Shown: positions 1 through 10,443 of the stretch, piece after piece
Layout: each line of letters opens with the position of its first letter
Numbering within the stretch: position 1 is the stretch's first letter
Assembly (NCBI GenBank): GCA_947471505.1
Contig: CANIWM010000006.1
Coordinates: 59,165 to 123,164 of the forward strand
Direction: 5' to 3'
From: Chthoniobacteraceae bacterium
Lineage (GTDB): Bacteria; Verrucomicrobiota; Verrucomicrobiia; Chthoniobacterales; Chthoniobacteraceae
DNA length: 64,000 bases
The notes under the pieces: model-generated
The model's input: only the letters and a program-made list of their open reading frames with translations
Told to the model about the DNA's origin: nothing
Database searches by the model: none
Translations under genes and position numbers: made by a program

Positions 1-3000
1 TTCAGCAATTGGCCCAGCAGCTCAATGTTGCGGACGTTGTGTTGCTGGTGAATCCAGAGCGCTTCGAGCAGGTGATGAGCGTCTTCCTTTTTCGTCGGGT
101 CGAACTGTTTCATCCACTTTCGCGTCTCGGCGATGACTTCCTTGGAGTCGCGTTCGCTGAGCTCGATGTGCGTGCGGTGGCGCACGCCGTCGGCGGGATG
201 CTTGAGGTTTTCGAGCAGCGCGGGAATTGGCTGTCCGTCGATCGGGACGATCTTCTGGAGCGGCCGCCCGGTTGCTGTGACGCGGTAGATGCGGCCGTGC
301 GCGTGGTCGCGGTTGGGGTCGCGGACGTTGTGCTGCATGTGGCCGATGATGACGTTGTGCCAGTCGCTAAAATACAGCGAGCCGTCGGGTGCAAAAATGG
401 CATCGGACGGACGGAAGTTTTTGTCGCCGCTCATCAGCAGGCCGCGTGATTTTTCCTCGGACTTGGAACCGTCGGCATTGACGACGGTGGCGGTGAGTTC
501 AGCGCCGGCAGGCTCGCCCCAGACGACTCCGGTGTCGGGATTGCGGTCGAGATGGTAGTGCTTGATGCCGAGAAATCCGATGACGTTGCAGATGAGGAAA
601 TCACCCTGCATGGACTCCGGAAAATGAGTGCTGGAGACGACTTCGCTCGCGGTCACAGGGCGCACTTCTTTTTTCAAAAGCTCGCTCATTTTGAAACCGC
701 TGCCGCTGGGCCGCACTTGATACGCGCGGCCTCCGGTGCCGTCGGTGGCGTATTGGTAGCCCCAATAGTCGAACGAGGTTCCGTGCGGGTTTGGCGAGTT
801 CGTCGCGTGCATCGCGATGGTGAAGCGGCGAGGGTCGAAGCGATACATTGCGCTCGCAGACGATTGCAGCGATGGGCCCCAAGGATGCTCGTAGTTGTGG
901 ACCATGAAGACGCCGCTCTGCCAGTAGATGCCGCCGTCGGGGCCGTAGATGAGATTGTTCGCACCGTGGTGCGTGTCGGAAGTGTCGAGACCTTGCAGCA
1001 TCACTGTGCGGACGTCCGCCTTACCGTCGCCATCGGTGTCCTTGAGGAAAATGAGTTCCGACATGCAGGTCACGATGACGCCGCCATTCCAGAACTCGAA
1101 GCCGAGCGGGTTCTGCACTTTTGCAAACTCCGTGACGCGGTCCGCTTTGCCGTCGTTGTTGTCGTCGTGCAGAATGAGAAGCGCGTCGTTCATCGGCTTG
1201 AGTGGCTCCCATTTCGGATAAGTCGGCCACACTGCGGCCCACAAGCGGCCCTTGGTGTCGAACTGCATCTGCACTGGGTTCACGAGCTGCGGGAAGCGGG
1301 CTTCATCGGCGAAAAGGCTCACTTCAAATCCGCTCGCGACGGCCATGCTCTTGATGCCTTCTTCACCGCTCACATATTTGAGGGTGCCCTCCTTCACAGC
1401 GCTGGAGCTTTTGCTGCCGCCGCCGACATTCGACACGACGGGGATGGGCTTGGGCACGTTGCTGTCGTCCACTTTCTTGTCCTTGCCGGATGCGCGTGCC
1501 CACACGCGCTCGTCGCGGTTTGCGGTCATCACGTCGAGCATCGAGAGTTCGTGCTGGAGAACGACTGCGTTGGTCTGTCCGTCCACGAAGCTCAGCGTGG
1601 AGCGACCACCCCAAACATCATTGCCGTCGGAAGCGTGGTAGCGATTGTGCCAGTGCATGTCTTTGTCGAGCACCGCCTCGCGCACCGGTTCGAGGAACGG
1701 CGATGAACTGACCTGTTTCCCGAGCAGCGCCTTGGCGATCACCTCGGCGAGCAGGCGGTCGCCTTCTTCGGAAAGATGCACGCCATTGATCGTGAGCGGC
1801 GATTTCGCTGCCTTGAAAAGCTCCAGCGACGGATGGAACAAATCGACAAACGCGACGCCTGCTTCTTTCGCTGCGGCTTCAGTGGCCTTTGTGTAGGCTT
1901 CGAGCTGCGCGTTATGCGCTTTGCCGTCAGGCACGTTCGGGTTGCGCGTGTCCTCGTGCGCGATGGGACTGAAAAGCACGATGCGCGGGAAGCTCTTGCC
2001 GTTCGGTTTTGCGCCGCGCGTTTTCTTCACGAAGTCGAGCAGTTGCTTCCGGTAGTCGTCCGCCTTGCCGTCGTATGACTCGTTGTAGCCGAAGAAGCCG
2101 AACACGACGTCTGCTTTTACGTGCTGCAAATACGTGGTCATCGAAATCTGCCCGCTGCTGCGCGGGTAGCTGCCTGGACGGTCGCCGCTCGTGCTCATAT
2201 TCCGGAATCGGACCGCTTGCTCCGGCATCGCGCTCTGAAGCAGCGTCTCCATCCAGCCATCATGCTGCATCCGGTCCGGAAGACCATTGCCGAGAATCGC
2301 GACGACATCGCCTTTCGCAAAAGCGAACGGAAGCGGGTCGCGGTAATCCGCAGGCACGTCTGCGAGCGCGGGTTCCTTGGACGCCTCGGGCTTTTTCTTG
2401 CCGTCAGTCTTTGCCGTCTTCTCTCCGCCTGTTGCAGGCTTGCCGGGCTTCCCGTCGAACGTGAGATACGTGAGCTCCCCGGCCTTTTTGACATCGATTT
2501 CCATCCCCTCCGGAGCGGCTACATTCGTTGCGCGGAAGACTTCTTTGCGGTCTGCATCAAGCAGCGTGATGGTAAATCCATCGAGGCGACTCGTGAGTCC
2601 GCTGCGATTCCAAATACCGATCTTCTCGATATCCTTCGCCTGTCCGAGATCCAGTTCCCACCACGGGAGCGTGGTGCCGGCATTCTCGGTGTGCGTCTGG
2701 CCTTTCTTATTATAGTCCGCATCCTTGTTGCCGTCGATCGCGCGCGCGGCCACGGCGTCGCCGTTCGTGCTGGACTGCGTCGCTTTTCCCGTCGGGGCGA
2801 TATTCTTCCCGCCGCTGATGACTTCAACTTCCGCGAGCGTGAGGATGCGTTTATCGCCGGGCAGTTCGATGCGGACAAAACGCGCCGGTTTTCCCGTGGC
2901 CATCGCTGGCGCCGGCGGCTCTACGGTCTTCGCCGCAGCCTCCTGCTTGGCTTCTTTTTTCGCAGCCTTGTCGCCTTTCTCTCCCTTGTCGCCCTGAGCC

Positions 3001-4049
3001 CCTTCTTTCTTATTCTCCTGCTTCTTCGCAGGCTTCGACTCCTCCTTGCCGGTGTTGTTGTTCGCCGGAATCTGGCTCTCGAAACCCGCATACATCTCAG
3101 GCTTGATCCCTTTGGCATATGCTCCTCCGTTGAAAGTGTTCGGCTTGAACGGCCCGACAAAATCGATCTTCAAGTCCGCCTTAATTGCGCCCTCCAGTCC
3201 AAGCGCCCAGAAACATCCGTTCACCAACATCCGGCGATAACCTTCATTGGTGATGTCCTCGGGAGTTCCGTAAAGCGTTGTGAAAACGCGTCCCGTTTTG
3301 CCCGACGGTGATTTGTATGTACGCGTCCACTCCGACGGCATCGGCGCTTTCTTTGCATCGGCAGGCGAATCCGGCGTCATGCCATCGAGCGGCTGGGCCA
3401 TCGTGAGAATCTCGCCATCCGTCGGCTTGCCCACATAGCCGCCCGCCTGCACCCAAATGTCCCTCACTCCGCGCAAAATCGGATGCGCCGCCTTGTCATC
3501 GACGATTGTGATGCGCGTGCTCTGTTTGTGGTTCGTCCCGTAGTGCCCGACCCAAGTCTGACCCAGCACTTGATGCCCAAAGCCCAGTTCATATCCGGGG
3601 ACTTTGCTGTCGAACGAATACTTCGCATACGGGTCGCTCGCGCTCGTCTTGAACCCATGCGTCGCCGTGCGCAAACCCATCACAGGACCCCCGCGATTGA
3701 GGTAATCATCAAAGTGCTTCATCTGCTCCGCCGGGAACTGCTGAAACCGCAGAAACACCACGGCCAAGTCTGCCGAATCCAGCGCCTCCATGCCGGGCAT
3801 GTTCGAGTTTCCCGCGACAATCTCGCCCGTCGCCTGATCGATATTAAAAAGCACCGTGCATTTGAACCCCTGATGCTTCGCCAGCAACCGCGCCATCGCC
3901 GGAAGCGACTCCTCAGAGCGATACTCGTGATCCCCCGCCATAAAGACGATGTGCTTGCCCTTGCCGGGCCCCTCGGTGCCTTCGTAAACAAGCGGCGCAG
4001 CACTCGCGAAGGTCGCGAACGGGATGAGAAAGGAGATGATGTGTTTCAT
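1..4049 (-). CDS. Secreted ThuA / discoidin / SGNH-hydrolase / PVC-type dehydrogenase-propeller protein (3' end outside window)
   Basis: This frame stays open for 1349 codons from the ATG at 4049 and runs off the left edge. Reading the minus strand gives a signal peptide ([17 protein letters not shown]), then a ThuA-like domain (about 30-290, with [13 protein letters not shown] near its start), a Lys/Glu/Gly-rich linker (330-371), and a discoidin-like carbohydrate-binding region (385-520) with the phrase [20 protein letters not shown]. An SGNH/GDSL-hydrolase-like domain follows (570-785; block I reads GNGL instead of GDSL, block V has NGVHLS). Last comes the PVC-type membrane-bound dehydrogenase propeller (about 890-1260, [19 protein letters not shown] to [10 protein letters not shown]), and HEAT-like sequence begins at the edge. 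Such proteins are thought to act on extracellular carbohydrate in Planctomycetes and Verrucomicrobia, but substrates are not known. A C-terminal CxxCH haem motif would be expected beyond the window. Confidence 0.85.
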   Translation of the reverse strand, partial: MKHIISFLIPFATFASAAPLVYEGTEGPGKGKHIVFMAGDHEYRSEESLPAMARLLAKHQGFKCTVLFNIDQATGEIVAGNSNMPGMEALDSADLAVVFLRFQQFPAEQMKHFDDYLNRGGPVMGLRTATHGFKTSASDPYAKYSFDSKVPGYELGFGHQVLGQTWVGHYGTNHKQSTRITIVDDKAAHPILRGVRDIWVQAGGYVGKPTDGEILTMAQPLDGMTPDSPADAKKAPMPSEWTRTYKSPSGKTGRVFTTLYGTPEDITNEGYRRMLVNGCFWALGLEGAIKADLKIDFVGPFKPNTFNGGAYAKGIKPEMYAGFESQIPANNNTGKEESKPAKKQENKKEGAQGDKGEKGDKAAKKEAKQEAAAKTVEPPAPAMATGKPARFVRIELPGDKRILTLAEVEVISGGKNIAPTGKATQSSTNGDAVAARAIDGNKDADYNKKGQTHTENAGTTLPWWELDLGQAKDIEKIGIWNRSGLTSRLDGFTITLLDADRKEVFRATNVAAPEGMEIDVKKAGELTYLTFDGKPGKPATGGEKTAKTDGKKKPEASKEPALADVPADYRDPLPFAFAKGDVVAILGNGLPDRMQHDGWMETLLQSAMPEQAVRFRNMSTSGDRPGSYPRSSGQISMTTYLQHVKADVVFGFFGYNESYDGKADDYRKQLLDFVKKTRGAKPNGKSFPRIVLFSPIAHEDTRNPNVPDGKAHNAQLEAYTKATEAAAKEAGVAFVDLFHPSLELFKAAKSPLTINGVHLSEEGDRLLAEVIAKALLGKQVSSSPFLEPVREAVLDKDMHWHNRYHASDGNDVWGGRSTLSFVDGQTNAVVLQHELSMLDVMTANRDERVWARASGKDKKVDDSNVPKPIPVVSNVGGGSKSSSAVKEGTLKYVSGEEGIKSMAVASGFEVSLFADEARFPQLVNPVQMQFDTKGRLWAAVWPTYPKWEPLKPMNDALLILHDDNNDGKADRVTEFAKVQNPLGFEFWNGGVIVTCMSELIFLKDTDGDGKADVRTVMLQGLDTSDTHHGANNLIYGPDGGIYWQSGVFMVHNYEHPWGPSLQSSASAMYRFDPRRFTIAMHATNSPNPHGTSFDYWGYQYATDGTGGRAYQVRPSGSGFKMSELLKKEVRPVTASEVVSSTHFPESMQGDFLICNVIGFLGIKHYHLDRNPDTGVVWGEPAGAELTATVVNADGSKSEEKSRGLLMSGDKNFRPSDAIFAPDGSLYFSDWHNVIIGHMQHNVRDPNRDHAHGRIYRVTATGRPLQKIVPIDGQPIPALLENLKHPADGVRHRTHIELSERDSKEVIAETRKWMKQFDPTKKEDAHHLLEALWIHQQHNVRNIELLGQLL

Positions 4050-4244
4050 GGATTGGATGTGGATAATTGCGGACGCACTCTGCGTGCATGGCATCGATCA
4101 GGCGCGGCTGCGACACAAGATTGATTTCTCGCGCTTCACAACAGTGGAAAAAGGCTTCGCAAGTTGCCCTGCTTCGATGACGCCACCCTCACACTCGTCG
4201 CCAGCACGATCCTGAATTTCGACGAGGCGCTGACGAAGTAGCGA

Positions 4245-6536
4245 TCAACGCATTCCGGAAACCGAGTGCCCGCGCTTTTCTGAGTTCCCCGCCACGTCTC
4301 TCGCCAGTGCGACGACTTGCTCCGCTTGCGGGATGGATGCGGTCCAGTCGGTGACGCCGGATTGTTGGGTGACGATTGTTGCATTCACGCCGTTCACCAT
4401 GACGGCAGCGACGGCGCCGTCATCCTGAGTGACTCCGTGGACTTCGAGCCTCCCGCTCTCGCTGCGAATGCTCGTGATCATCGTCGCGGGAGCACTGTCG
4501 TCTTTGGGCTCCAGCAATGTGGGAAATGCAACGCCGCTGACTTCGGAGGCGCGGACGTCTTTGCCTGTCCATCCCTCTACGACGCGGCCGTCTTTTGCGG
4601 CGTCGGGGAATTTTGCGCTGACCACCCGGCGGATGCCGTCGCCGGTGTGGAAGTAGTAGCTCACCGGGTATTGGAGTGTGTCGTTGCGCGGGCCGCCGCC
4701 GAGGTCCACGACGTTGGATTGCGAGCGGGAGTTCACGATTTTCAGCTCGCGGAAATGACCGCTCGCGCCTTCGCGCGGTGTTGTGCAGGCCATTTGAATC
4801 AGCGGGTCGCGGCCTACGCGGCAGTTGGCGAGCGTGAGTCGTTCGTACGTGAAATCACCGTACTGGATGCTCTCGTCGTCGTGGCCGCGGTTGATCGGTT
4901 CGCTGTTGATATTGTCGAAATCGAGGTCGCGATAAACGTGCGCGTCGTAGTCGGGATGATAGATGCCATAGACCGCGTTTTTCACGCGCAGACCTTCGCA
5001 GAGAAAGAACTGCACATTGGGCCGCAAGACGTAGTGCGTCTCCCACGCGCGCAAATTTCGCACGATAAACGGATGCTCTCGGTCGCCGTGGACGGAGCCG
5101 TTTTTGTCGTCGCCGAGATTGAAGCTGTAGAGCCCCTCGGTGTGCGATTCGTTGTCCTCGAACCGCACGAACGGCAGCGTGCGCACATCGCGCTCAATGG
5201 GTTCGCCGTCCTCGTTGCGGATGCGCAGCGTCGGGTTGAAGTTGCTCGCTTTTTGGATCTCAAACCGGAAGCCGTATTCGTCGTTCTCGCACGCGACGTT
5301 GCGCGTGAAAGTGTTGCGCCCGTTCGCCCACCAGAAGCCCGCGCCGTCATTCGGGTCGAACGACAGAACCTGCTTCGGCAGACGCTGCGCGCCGATGGCC
5401 TGCACGGCGAGATTGCGGTCGAAGATGTTCCATTGCTCCGTGGCGTCCTCCAGAAAATAGCCGTGTCCGCGCGAGCGATACCCGACGCAATCCCGCACGA
5501 GCAGATGGTCCGTGCCGTGGACGGTGATCCAGCGATTATCGGAATCCCACACGCTCGCACCGAGCACGCCGCTGCCGCGCATCGTGTCGCGGACGAGGTG
5601 AAAATGGATCGCGTATTTTCCGAGGATGCCCTTTTTGCCGAGATGCCGGAACTCCGCGTAGCTGATGCCGCCTGCCGAGTCACGGTGATACATCGTATGG
5701 CCGCGCACGCCCGCGGGCTCGGCGCTTTCCACGACGACATTGCGCGAAAGCAGCGCGACTTCACTTCGCATGATGCCTTCGCCAAAATGCGCGTATTCCA
5801 GTGGCTGGTCGAGTATCACTCGCGCTCCTTCGAGCTTCACAATCGTCCGCTCTTCCGTGGCTCCCGCAAACGCTCCGCGCGCCGCCTTTTTCACTGCGGC
5901 AAGATAGTCGTCTTCGCGGGAGCCGGTGACGATGACACGGTCGCCAGAGTGCCATCCGGTCGCGGGCGATTCCAGCTCCAGTTCGGTCGCGCCTTGCTTC
6001 GCGGATGCGGCGAGCTTCAGCCAGGTTCGCGGCATCGGCGCGCCGTGAATGTCCCATCGTCCTCCGCACGCGATGATCGCCGGGAGAGTCTCCTTGTTCA
6101 TCCCTTCAAAATACCGCAGCCGAATCGTCGCCGTGACACCGGCGGGAATCGGCGCTTCCGCCGTGCCGATTTCCAGCGCGGGCATCGCGCCGCCGACGGG
6201 AATCGGCGCATCATCGTGGCAATCGAAACCATCCTCGCTGCAAGTGTCACCGGGAGTCACACGCAGCAGCCCTACTTCGAGGCGCGTATTTTTCTCCCGC
6301 GAAAAAGTGAGCGTGCCTGCGACGTGGATGACCCGCAGCGCATCGGCGGAATCGACATCATAAGTCACCACATGACCCGTCTGCACTTGCACACGTGCTC
6401 CGGCCTTTGGCAAAGCGCCGCCCCATGTCGCGGCGTCGGACCAGCGTCCGGATTTAGCCGAGCGCACATCGAACGCGACGGGATCGGCAAAGACGATTGA
6501 AACCAGGGTGAGACTGAGGGCGAGTATGGCGCGCAT
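4245..6536 (-). CDS. Secreted G8-domain, right-handed beta-helix protein
   Basis: This 763-residue protein starts at the ATG that gives a clean signal peptide (MRAILALSLTLVSIVFA); an in-frame ATG 43 codons upstream would bury it. Residues about 20-95 match the G8 domain: SGRWSDAATWGGALPKAG, then VQVQTGHVVTYDVDSADALRVIHVAGTL. G8 domains occur in hyaluronan-binding or degrading proteins such as CEMIP and in bacterial secreted proteins. The middle is full of short Asn/Gly/Asp-rich beta-strand turns (for example DRNLAVQAIG and FTRNVACENDEYGF), consistent with a pectate-lyase-like parallel beta-helix. The C-terminal about 100 residues look like a separate beta-sandwich. A polysaccharide-binding or cleaving role is inference. 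Both flanking genes are on the same strand with gaps of 195 and 253 bp, so an operon is not obvious. Confidence 0.8.
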   Translation of the reverse strand: MRAILALSLTLVSIVFADPVAFDVRSAKSGRWSDAATWGGALPKAGARVQVQTGHVVTYDVDSADALRVIHVAGTLTFSREKNTRLEVGLLRVTPGDTCSEDGFDCHDDAPIPVGGAMPALEIGTAEAPIPAGVTATIRLRYFEGMNKETLPAIIACGGRWDIHGAPMPRTWLKLAASAKQGATELELESPATGWHSGDRVIVTGSREDDYLAAVKKAARGAFAGATEERTIVKLEGARVILDQPLEYAHFGEGIMRSEVALLSRNVVVESAEPAGVRGHTMYHRDSAGGISYAEFRHLGKKGILGKYAIHFHLVRDTMRGSGVLGASVWDSDNRWITVHGTDHLLVRDCVGYRSRGHGYFLEDATEQWNIFDRNLAVQAIGAQRLPKQVLSFDPNDGAGFWWANGRNTFTRNVACENDEYGFRFEIQKASNFNPTLRIRNEDGEPIERDVRTLPFVRFEDNESHTEGLYSFNLGDDKNGSVHGDREHPFIVRNLRAWETHYVLRPNVQFFLCEGLRVKNAVYGIYHPDYDAHVYRDLDFDNINSEPINRGHDDESIQYGDFTYERLTLANCRVGRDPLIQMACTTPREGASGHFRELKIVNSRSQSNVVDLGGGPRNDTLQYPVSYYFHTGDGIRRVVSAKFPDAAKDGRVVEGWTGKDVRASEVSGVAFPTLLEPKDDSAPATMITSIRSESGRLEVHGVTQDDGAVAAVMVNGVNATIVTQQSGVTDWTASIPQAEQVVALARDVAGNSEKRGHSVSGMR

Positions 6537-6789
6537 GATATGAGGAGTCGGCGGCGCGATGTTTCTTTGCCGATCCTTGCGCATCGCGGCCTGTCTGGGA
6601 GGATTCATCCCAATTCGTTCCTCGCAACTCTGGGCTGAATGACGCAACGCCGTCGGCGTAAACAACCGCCGCGCGCTCCCAATGCCGACAATGCTGCGCG
6701 CCTCGCAAGCGTGCTCGGTGCGTTTAATCAGGCTGGCATCGCCGTTTGCTTGGCACCACCGTTTGCAAGTCAGGCGTCATGTAGTGCTC

Positions 6790-7047
6790 TCAGTGAGCGC
6801 GTAAGATGGAGACAATGCCGAGGATAAGAAGCGTCGCGCCTGCCACGATAGAAAGCGCGGCGACTACTGGAAGCTCGCGAAACTCGAATGTCCCGGTAAC
6901 GCCGCCAGTCTTGGAAATGAGCCGAAAGGAAAATGAGACGGGACGGATGAGAATGGAGTAAGTCGATAAGATCAGACTGACGACCGCCCACAAGACGGCA
7001 GGGGCAATGCCGATGGCTGCTAAGATGAGAAGGACCTTCGGCGTCAT
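6790..7047 (-). CDS. Small two-helix membrane protein, unknown function
   Basis: The 85-residue frame has two strongly hydrophobic segments: residues 4-30 (VLLILAAIGIAPAVLWAVV region) and about 61-81 (VVAALSIVAGATLLILGIV). A basic, aromatic loop lies between them. I recognise no family. It is the only plausible gene between the G8 protein and the repeat-bearing spacer. Base composition is slightly more AT-rich than its neighbours. It could be a chance frame, but the clean hydrophobic pattern and ATG start favour a real gene. Confidence 0.5.
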   Translation of the reverse strand: MTPKVLLILAAIGIAPAVLWAVVSLILSTYSILIRPVSFSFRLISKTGGVTGTFEFRELPVVAALSIVAGATLLILGIVSILRAH

Positions 7048-7755
7048 TGGTTGTTCTTCGGAAAATTCCTTTGAATGTGGTTCATTGTTCTACTCAGCCA
7101 TTTCGCCACCTTAGTCTCAACCATAGTTTTACCGTGCCCATTGGTAGTGGCGGGTCATTTTTCTATTCTGTTTTAGCGTCAGGGAGCGCGAGTTTAATCG
7201 GGGCGGGTTCCAACTCATACTTTCCCTCGCGGCATTTTGGCTCCCGCGAAGCGGCGCTTCGTAAATTCGTGTCGCTTCGCGAGTGATGTAGTGCCGCGAA
7301 GAGACTCGCGGGCTACTTTTCGCTGACGCTCCGATAAAACCCTCGACACGTAGATAGCGCATTCGCTAGACACCGGTCCCGTGGATTCCAAGCTTAGCCA
7401 TTCACGACGCAACCCTTCCGCGCTCCACGTTGGAGCGGCGAATACCCGACGCTTCGAGCGAGCTTCGGAGCCTCATTTCGAGCGCGGAAATTCTTTTGCC
7501 GAAGCCCTGCCGCAACTCGGTGCGCTCACCCAGCCCGGAAAGCTGAACATTTTTCCCGCCAGCGCCAAAACCTTGCGTCGGGGTGTGCTCACCCGGTGCC
7601 GGGGTACCCGCACCTTGGCGACAGGTAGCCGCACCTTCCCGCAAGGTGCGTACACCCAGCCGTTGGGTGTACGCCCCCAACGGCTGGGTGTGCCCACCTT
7701 CTCCTTTCGTAAACACAAATCCGAGGCTGCTGCGGGGCTGCCGTGGCGCTCGGCT
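7048..7755. other. Gene-free spacer of about 700 bp with palindromic scraps and a tandem repeat
   Basis: No convincing coding frame is present. The left part (7048-7200) is relatively AT-rich. At 7246-7261 there is a short palindrome (CGAAG, 5-nt gap, CTTCG), and 7290-7316 holds an imperfect inverted repeat built on GCCGCGA and TCGCGGG. These look like degraded relatives of the small palindromic repeats found elsewhere in the window. The right half carries the 21-bp tandem repeat listed separately. Open frames across this stretch on either strand are repeat-driven. Confidence 0.6.
7511..7699. repeat. Degenerate 21-bp tandem repeat, nine units
   Basis: Nine consecutive 21-bp units can be laid out without gaps (starts at 7511, 7532, 7553, 7574, 7595, 7616, 7637, 7658 and 7679). 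Most end in CACC plus C or T and contain a core like GGGTGTGCNCACC, which is itself nearly self-complementary. Units 2 and 3 are the most diverged. Because 21 is a multiple of three, every frame reads as a heptapeptide repeat (on the minus strand, blocks such as VYAPCGK and VRLPVAK), but there is no start or family to support translation. It lies just beyond the 3' end of the minus-strand YncE/phosphoesterase gene. Confidence 0.85.
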
Positions 7756-10323
7756 TTAATCATCATCCGCCTCCGAGAGCACCCACGCACGCCGGATGGG
7801 TGCGGGCATGGCGGCGGTTGCGCCTCGGATGCTGCGCCAGATGATTTCGTTGAGCAGCAAGTCATCGGCGGCGTCTTCTTTGGTGAAGTCCATTTTGAGC
7901 GATTCTTGCGCCCCCCATGCGAGCTTGGGGGCTTTGGCTTCGCGGTCGGTTTTCGGCATGAGGGCGACGTAGGGGCGGAGGTCGGGTTCTTTTTGAAAGG
8001 AGGCGAACATCGGCATGGCCAGCGCGTCGAACTGCGACATGGGCTGTAGTCCGAGGATCAGCTCCATCGTGCGGAGCATGGAGGCGGTGCTGTAGAGTGT
8101 GCTGTCGAGGCTTGCGCGGCGGACGTAGGGCGAGATGACGTAGGCGATGGTGCGGTGGGCATCGACGTGGTCGGGGCCGTTTTGCGCGTCGTCTTCTACG
8201 ACGAAGATGGCGGTCTGCGCCCAGAACTTCGACTTGCTCACGGCCTCGACGAGCTGGCCAAACGCGAGGTCGTTATCCGCGACGTGCGCGGTGGGCGTGG
8301 GCTTGCCGGGGCTTGTGCCGCTGGTGTGGTCGTTGGGCAGGCGGACGATCTGCAGGCTCGGCATATCGCCTTCTTTTTCAAAACGCTGAAGCTCCGAGAT
8401 GAAGCGCGCGGCGCGTTTCACGTCGGGGTAATCCATCGCGAACGTGTGATACTCGGGGTCGATGTGGCCTTCGAGCCCCGGCGTTTTTGCCTTTGCCGGA
8501 GTGCCGTCGGCTTTTGGGCTGGTGGTAAATTCGCCGTAGCTGCGGAAGGTGACGTTTGCAGCCTTCGCACGGTCCCACAAGTAGCCGCCAGCGGGCGTCG
8601 CGGCTGGGAAAGCGCCCTCGGCGGGATACGGGAATTTCTTGCTGTGCCCGTAACTGAGCGGCCAGTTTTTCTCCACCCAGTCCGTCGCGTAAGCGCCCAT
8701 GCTCCATTCGTGGCCGTCGGCGCTCACTTCGCTCTCCACGTAGAAATTATCCAGCGTCACAAACTCACGAGCGAGCGCGTGGTGGTTGGGCGTGACGGCA
8801 TCCGGGAAAATGCAGAGCGACGGGTCGCCGTTGCCGCGCCCGAGGTCGCCGAGCACTTGGTCGAAGGTGCGATTTTCTTTCACAATGTAGATCACGTATT
8901 TGATGGGCGAGGCGTCGCCGACTTTGCGCGGGATGGGGTTTCCGTCGAGCTGTGCAGCCTCGATCTTCTTCGCGGTCGTGGGCATCCCGAGCATGGCGAT
9001 GGCGCTCCATTTTTTCATCTGCGCTTCGAGGTCCGTCTCCTCCGGCGGCAGCGGGATGAGGCTCAAGGTTCCTTGCAAAATGCCCGCGATGTATTGGCTC
9101 ACGGTCGCTGGCGGGGACTTCGCGCCGGGCTGTGCGTAGTTGCGGTTGGCACGCGAAACCACGCCCTTTCCGTTCGCGACGATGAGCTTCCCGCCCTTTG
9201 CCACTCGGACGCTCGTGGGATACCAGCCCGTCGGGATGAAGCCCAGCGAGCGCGACTTGCCGGGCTCTTCCATCTCGAACACGGCGACGGCGTTGATGTT
9301 CGCATTCGCGACGAACAGGAACTCGCCGTTCGCGGAGAGCGCGAGCGAGTTCGGCGTGTTGCCGGGAGGCGCGTCGGGCGTGAGTTCGGCGATGAGCGTC
9401 TCGGCGATGCGGCCCGTCTCCACATCCACGACGCTCACAGAGTTGCGGTTCGCATTCGCGACGAGGAGGTGTGCGCCGCTGGGCGTGAGTAGCATTTCGT
9501 TCGGGTGTTCTTCGACTTCCCAGCGCGCGATTTCTTTCCACGTCGCAAGGTCGAGGACGGCGACGTGTTTCTGCGCCCAGAGGCTCACGTAGAGGCGTCC
9601 GCGTGCTTCATCGAGCACGCAAGTGTAGGGGAACGGCGCGTCTTTGCTCGTCGTATCGAGGAGCTGCTCGGCGCGCTTCGTGATGCTCGGGTCGTCCGTT
9701 TTCTCGCCCGTCTTCTCGGCGGGTTTCGCCACCGGCGCGGCGAAGGCGAAATTGGTGATGTCAGCGGCGCTCGCGATTCCATCGTCGCCTAGCGCGATGC
9801 GCACGCGGCTTACGCTTTGCCCCCACACGTTCGCGACGTAAATGGTCCCGCCATCCTTGGAAATCGCGATGCCGCCGGGGATGCCGCGCTCGGCCTTCGC
9901 ACGGATGCGGATGCTCATCGGCTCGGCGAGGTATCCGCTTTTAAATGGGAACATCCACAGCACTTCATCGCCCGAACCGCTGATGACGAGCTTCGTGCCA
10001 TCCGGCGAAAACGTGCAGCCGTAAAAGGACTCGTTCACATTCGCCCGCGAAACGATTTTTCCCGCCGCGACATCGAGGATTTGCACCTCGTGCTGCCCAT
10101 AGCCGCAGTGCAGCACCGCCGCGAATTGCCCCTCGGGATGCAGCGCGATATTCACCGGGAAATCGCCCACTTCGATCTGCTTGCCCACAGGCCGCAGCGA
10201 CCATTGGTTCGGCAGCAACACCGCACCATCCTTCTGGCCACCGGGCAACTCCGGCGCGGGCCTTTCCTCGGCGAAAAGTGAGAGCGTGCTGAGGGCTAGG
10301 ACGGCGGTAATGAGTCGCGACAT
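7756..10323 (-). CDS. Exported YncE-like beta-propeller / phosphoesterase (alkaline phosphatase superfamily) fusion
   Basis: The protein has 855 residues and a signal peptide (MSRLITAVLALSTLSLFA). Residues about 40-420 form a YVTN/YncE-type propeller: repeated phrases such as NIALHPEGQFAAVL, GCTFSPDGTKLVISG and SLALSANGEFLFVANANIN. From about residue 475 a phosphoesterase domain (PF04185 type) begins with IYIVKENRTFDQVLGDLGRG and continues with SEVSADGHEWSMGAYATDW and VVEDDAQNGPDHVDAHRT, the metal- and substrate-binding blocks of the family. Members hydrolyse phosphodiesters or phosphomonoesters in the periplasm; the substrate here is unknown. It is divergent from the ThuA gene at 10444 with a 120-bp shared upstream region. 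A paralogue of the same architecture lies at 39323-41983. Confidence 0.88.
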   Translation of the reverse strand: MSRLITAVLALSTLSLFAEERPAPELPGGQKDGAVLLPNQWSLRPVGKQIEVGDFPVNIALHPEGQFAAVLHCGYGQHEVQILDVAAGKIVSRANVNESFYGCTFSPDGTKLVISGSGDEVLWMFPFKSGYLAEPMSIRIRAKAERGIPGGIAISKDGGTIYVANVWGQSVSRVRIALGDDGIASAADITNFAFAAPVAKPAEKTGEKTDDPSITKRAEQLLDTTSKDAPFPYTCVLDEARGRLYVSLWAQKHVAVLDLATWKEIARWEVEEHPNEMLLTPSGAHLLVANANRNSVSVVDVETGRIAETLIAELTPDAPPGNTPNSLALSANGEFLFVANANINAVAVFEMEEPGKSRSLGFIPTGWYPTSVRVAKGGKLIVANGKGVVSRANRNYAQPGAKSPPATVSQYIAGILQGTLSLIPLPPEETDLEAQMKKWSAIAMLGMPTTAKKIEAAQLDGNPIPRKVGDASPIKYVIYIVKENRTFDQVLGDLGRGNGDPSLCIFPDAVTPNHHALAREFVTLDNFYVESEVSADGHEWSMGAYATDWVEKNWPLSYGHSKKFPYPAEGAFPAATPAGGYLWDRAKAANVTFRSYGEFTTSPKADGTPAKAKTPGLEGHIDPEYHTFAMDYPDVKRAARFISELQRFEKEGDMPSLQIVRLPNDHTSGTSPGKPTPTAHVADNDLAFGQLVEAVSKSKFWAQTAIFVVEDDAQNGPDHVDAHRTIAYVISPYVRRASLDSTLYSTASMLRTMELILGLQPMSQFDALAMPMFASFQKEPDLRPYVALMPKTDREAKAPKLAWGAQESLKMDFTKEDAADDLLLNEIIWRSIRGATAAMPAPIRRAWVLSEADDD

Positions 10324-10443
10324 TCGCTTCGTCTATCGGCGCGCGGCGAGGGATGCAAGGAGCAGTCCCGAACGACTCGGCAGGCGGGGCGGATTTTCGC
10401 ACGCAGGGTTGCAGTGGGCGGTTGCGGGGAGTAACCACGGCCT

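Noticed and set aside
552..1706. Plus-strand open frame of 384 codons
   Set aside because: It is antisense to the ThuA/PVC protein, is rich in His/Val/Arg from reversed GC-rich codons, and has no domain. The minus frame explains the region.
4317..6500. Plus-strand open frame of 727 codons
   Set aside because: Shadow of the G8-domain gene. Composition is unnatural (Arg/His/Val-rich) and no motif is recognisable, whereas the minus strand has a signal peptide and G8 motif.
7511..7699. CRISPR array
   Set aside because: Units are contiguous with no variable spacers and there are no cas genes; the same holds for 59793-59918.
7381..8049. Plus-strand frame crossing the 21-bp repeat
   Set aside because: It runs into the 3' end of the minus-strand phosphoesterase and owes its openness to the repeat period.
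8155..9492. Plus-strand open frame of 445 codons
   Set aside because: Antisense shadow of the YncE/phosphoesterase gene; no domain and implausible composition.
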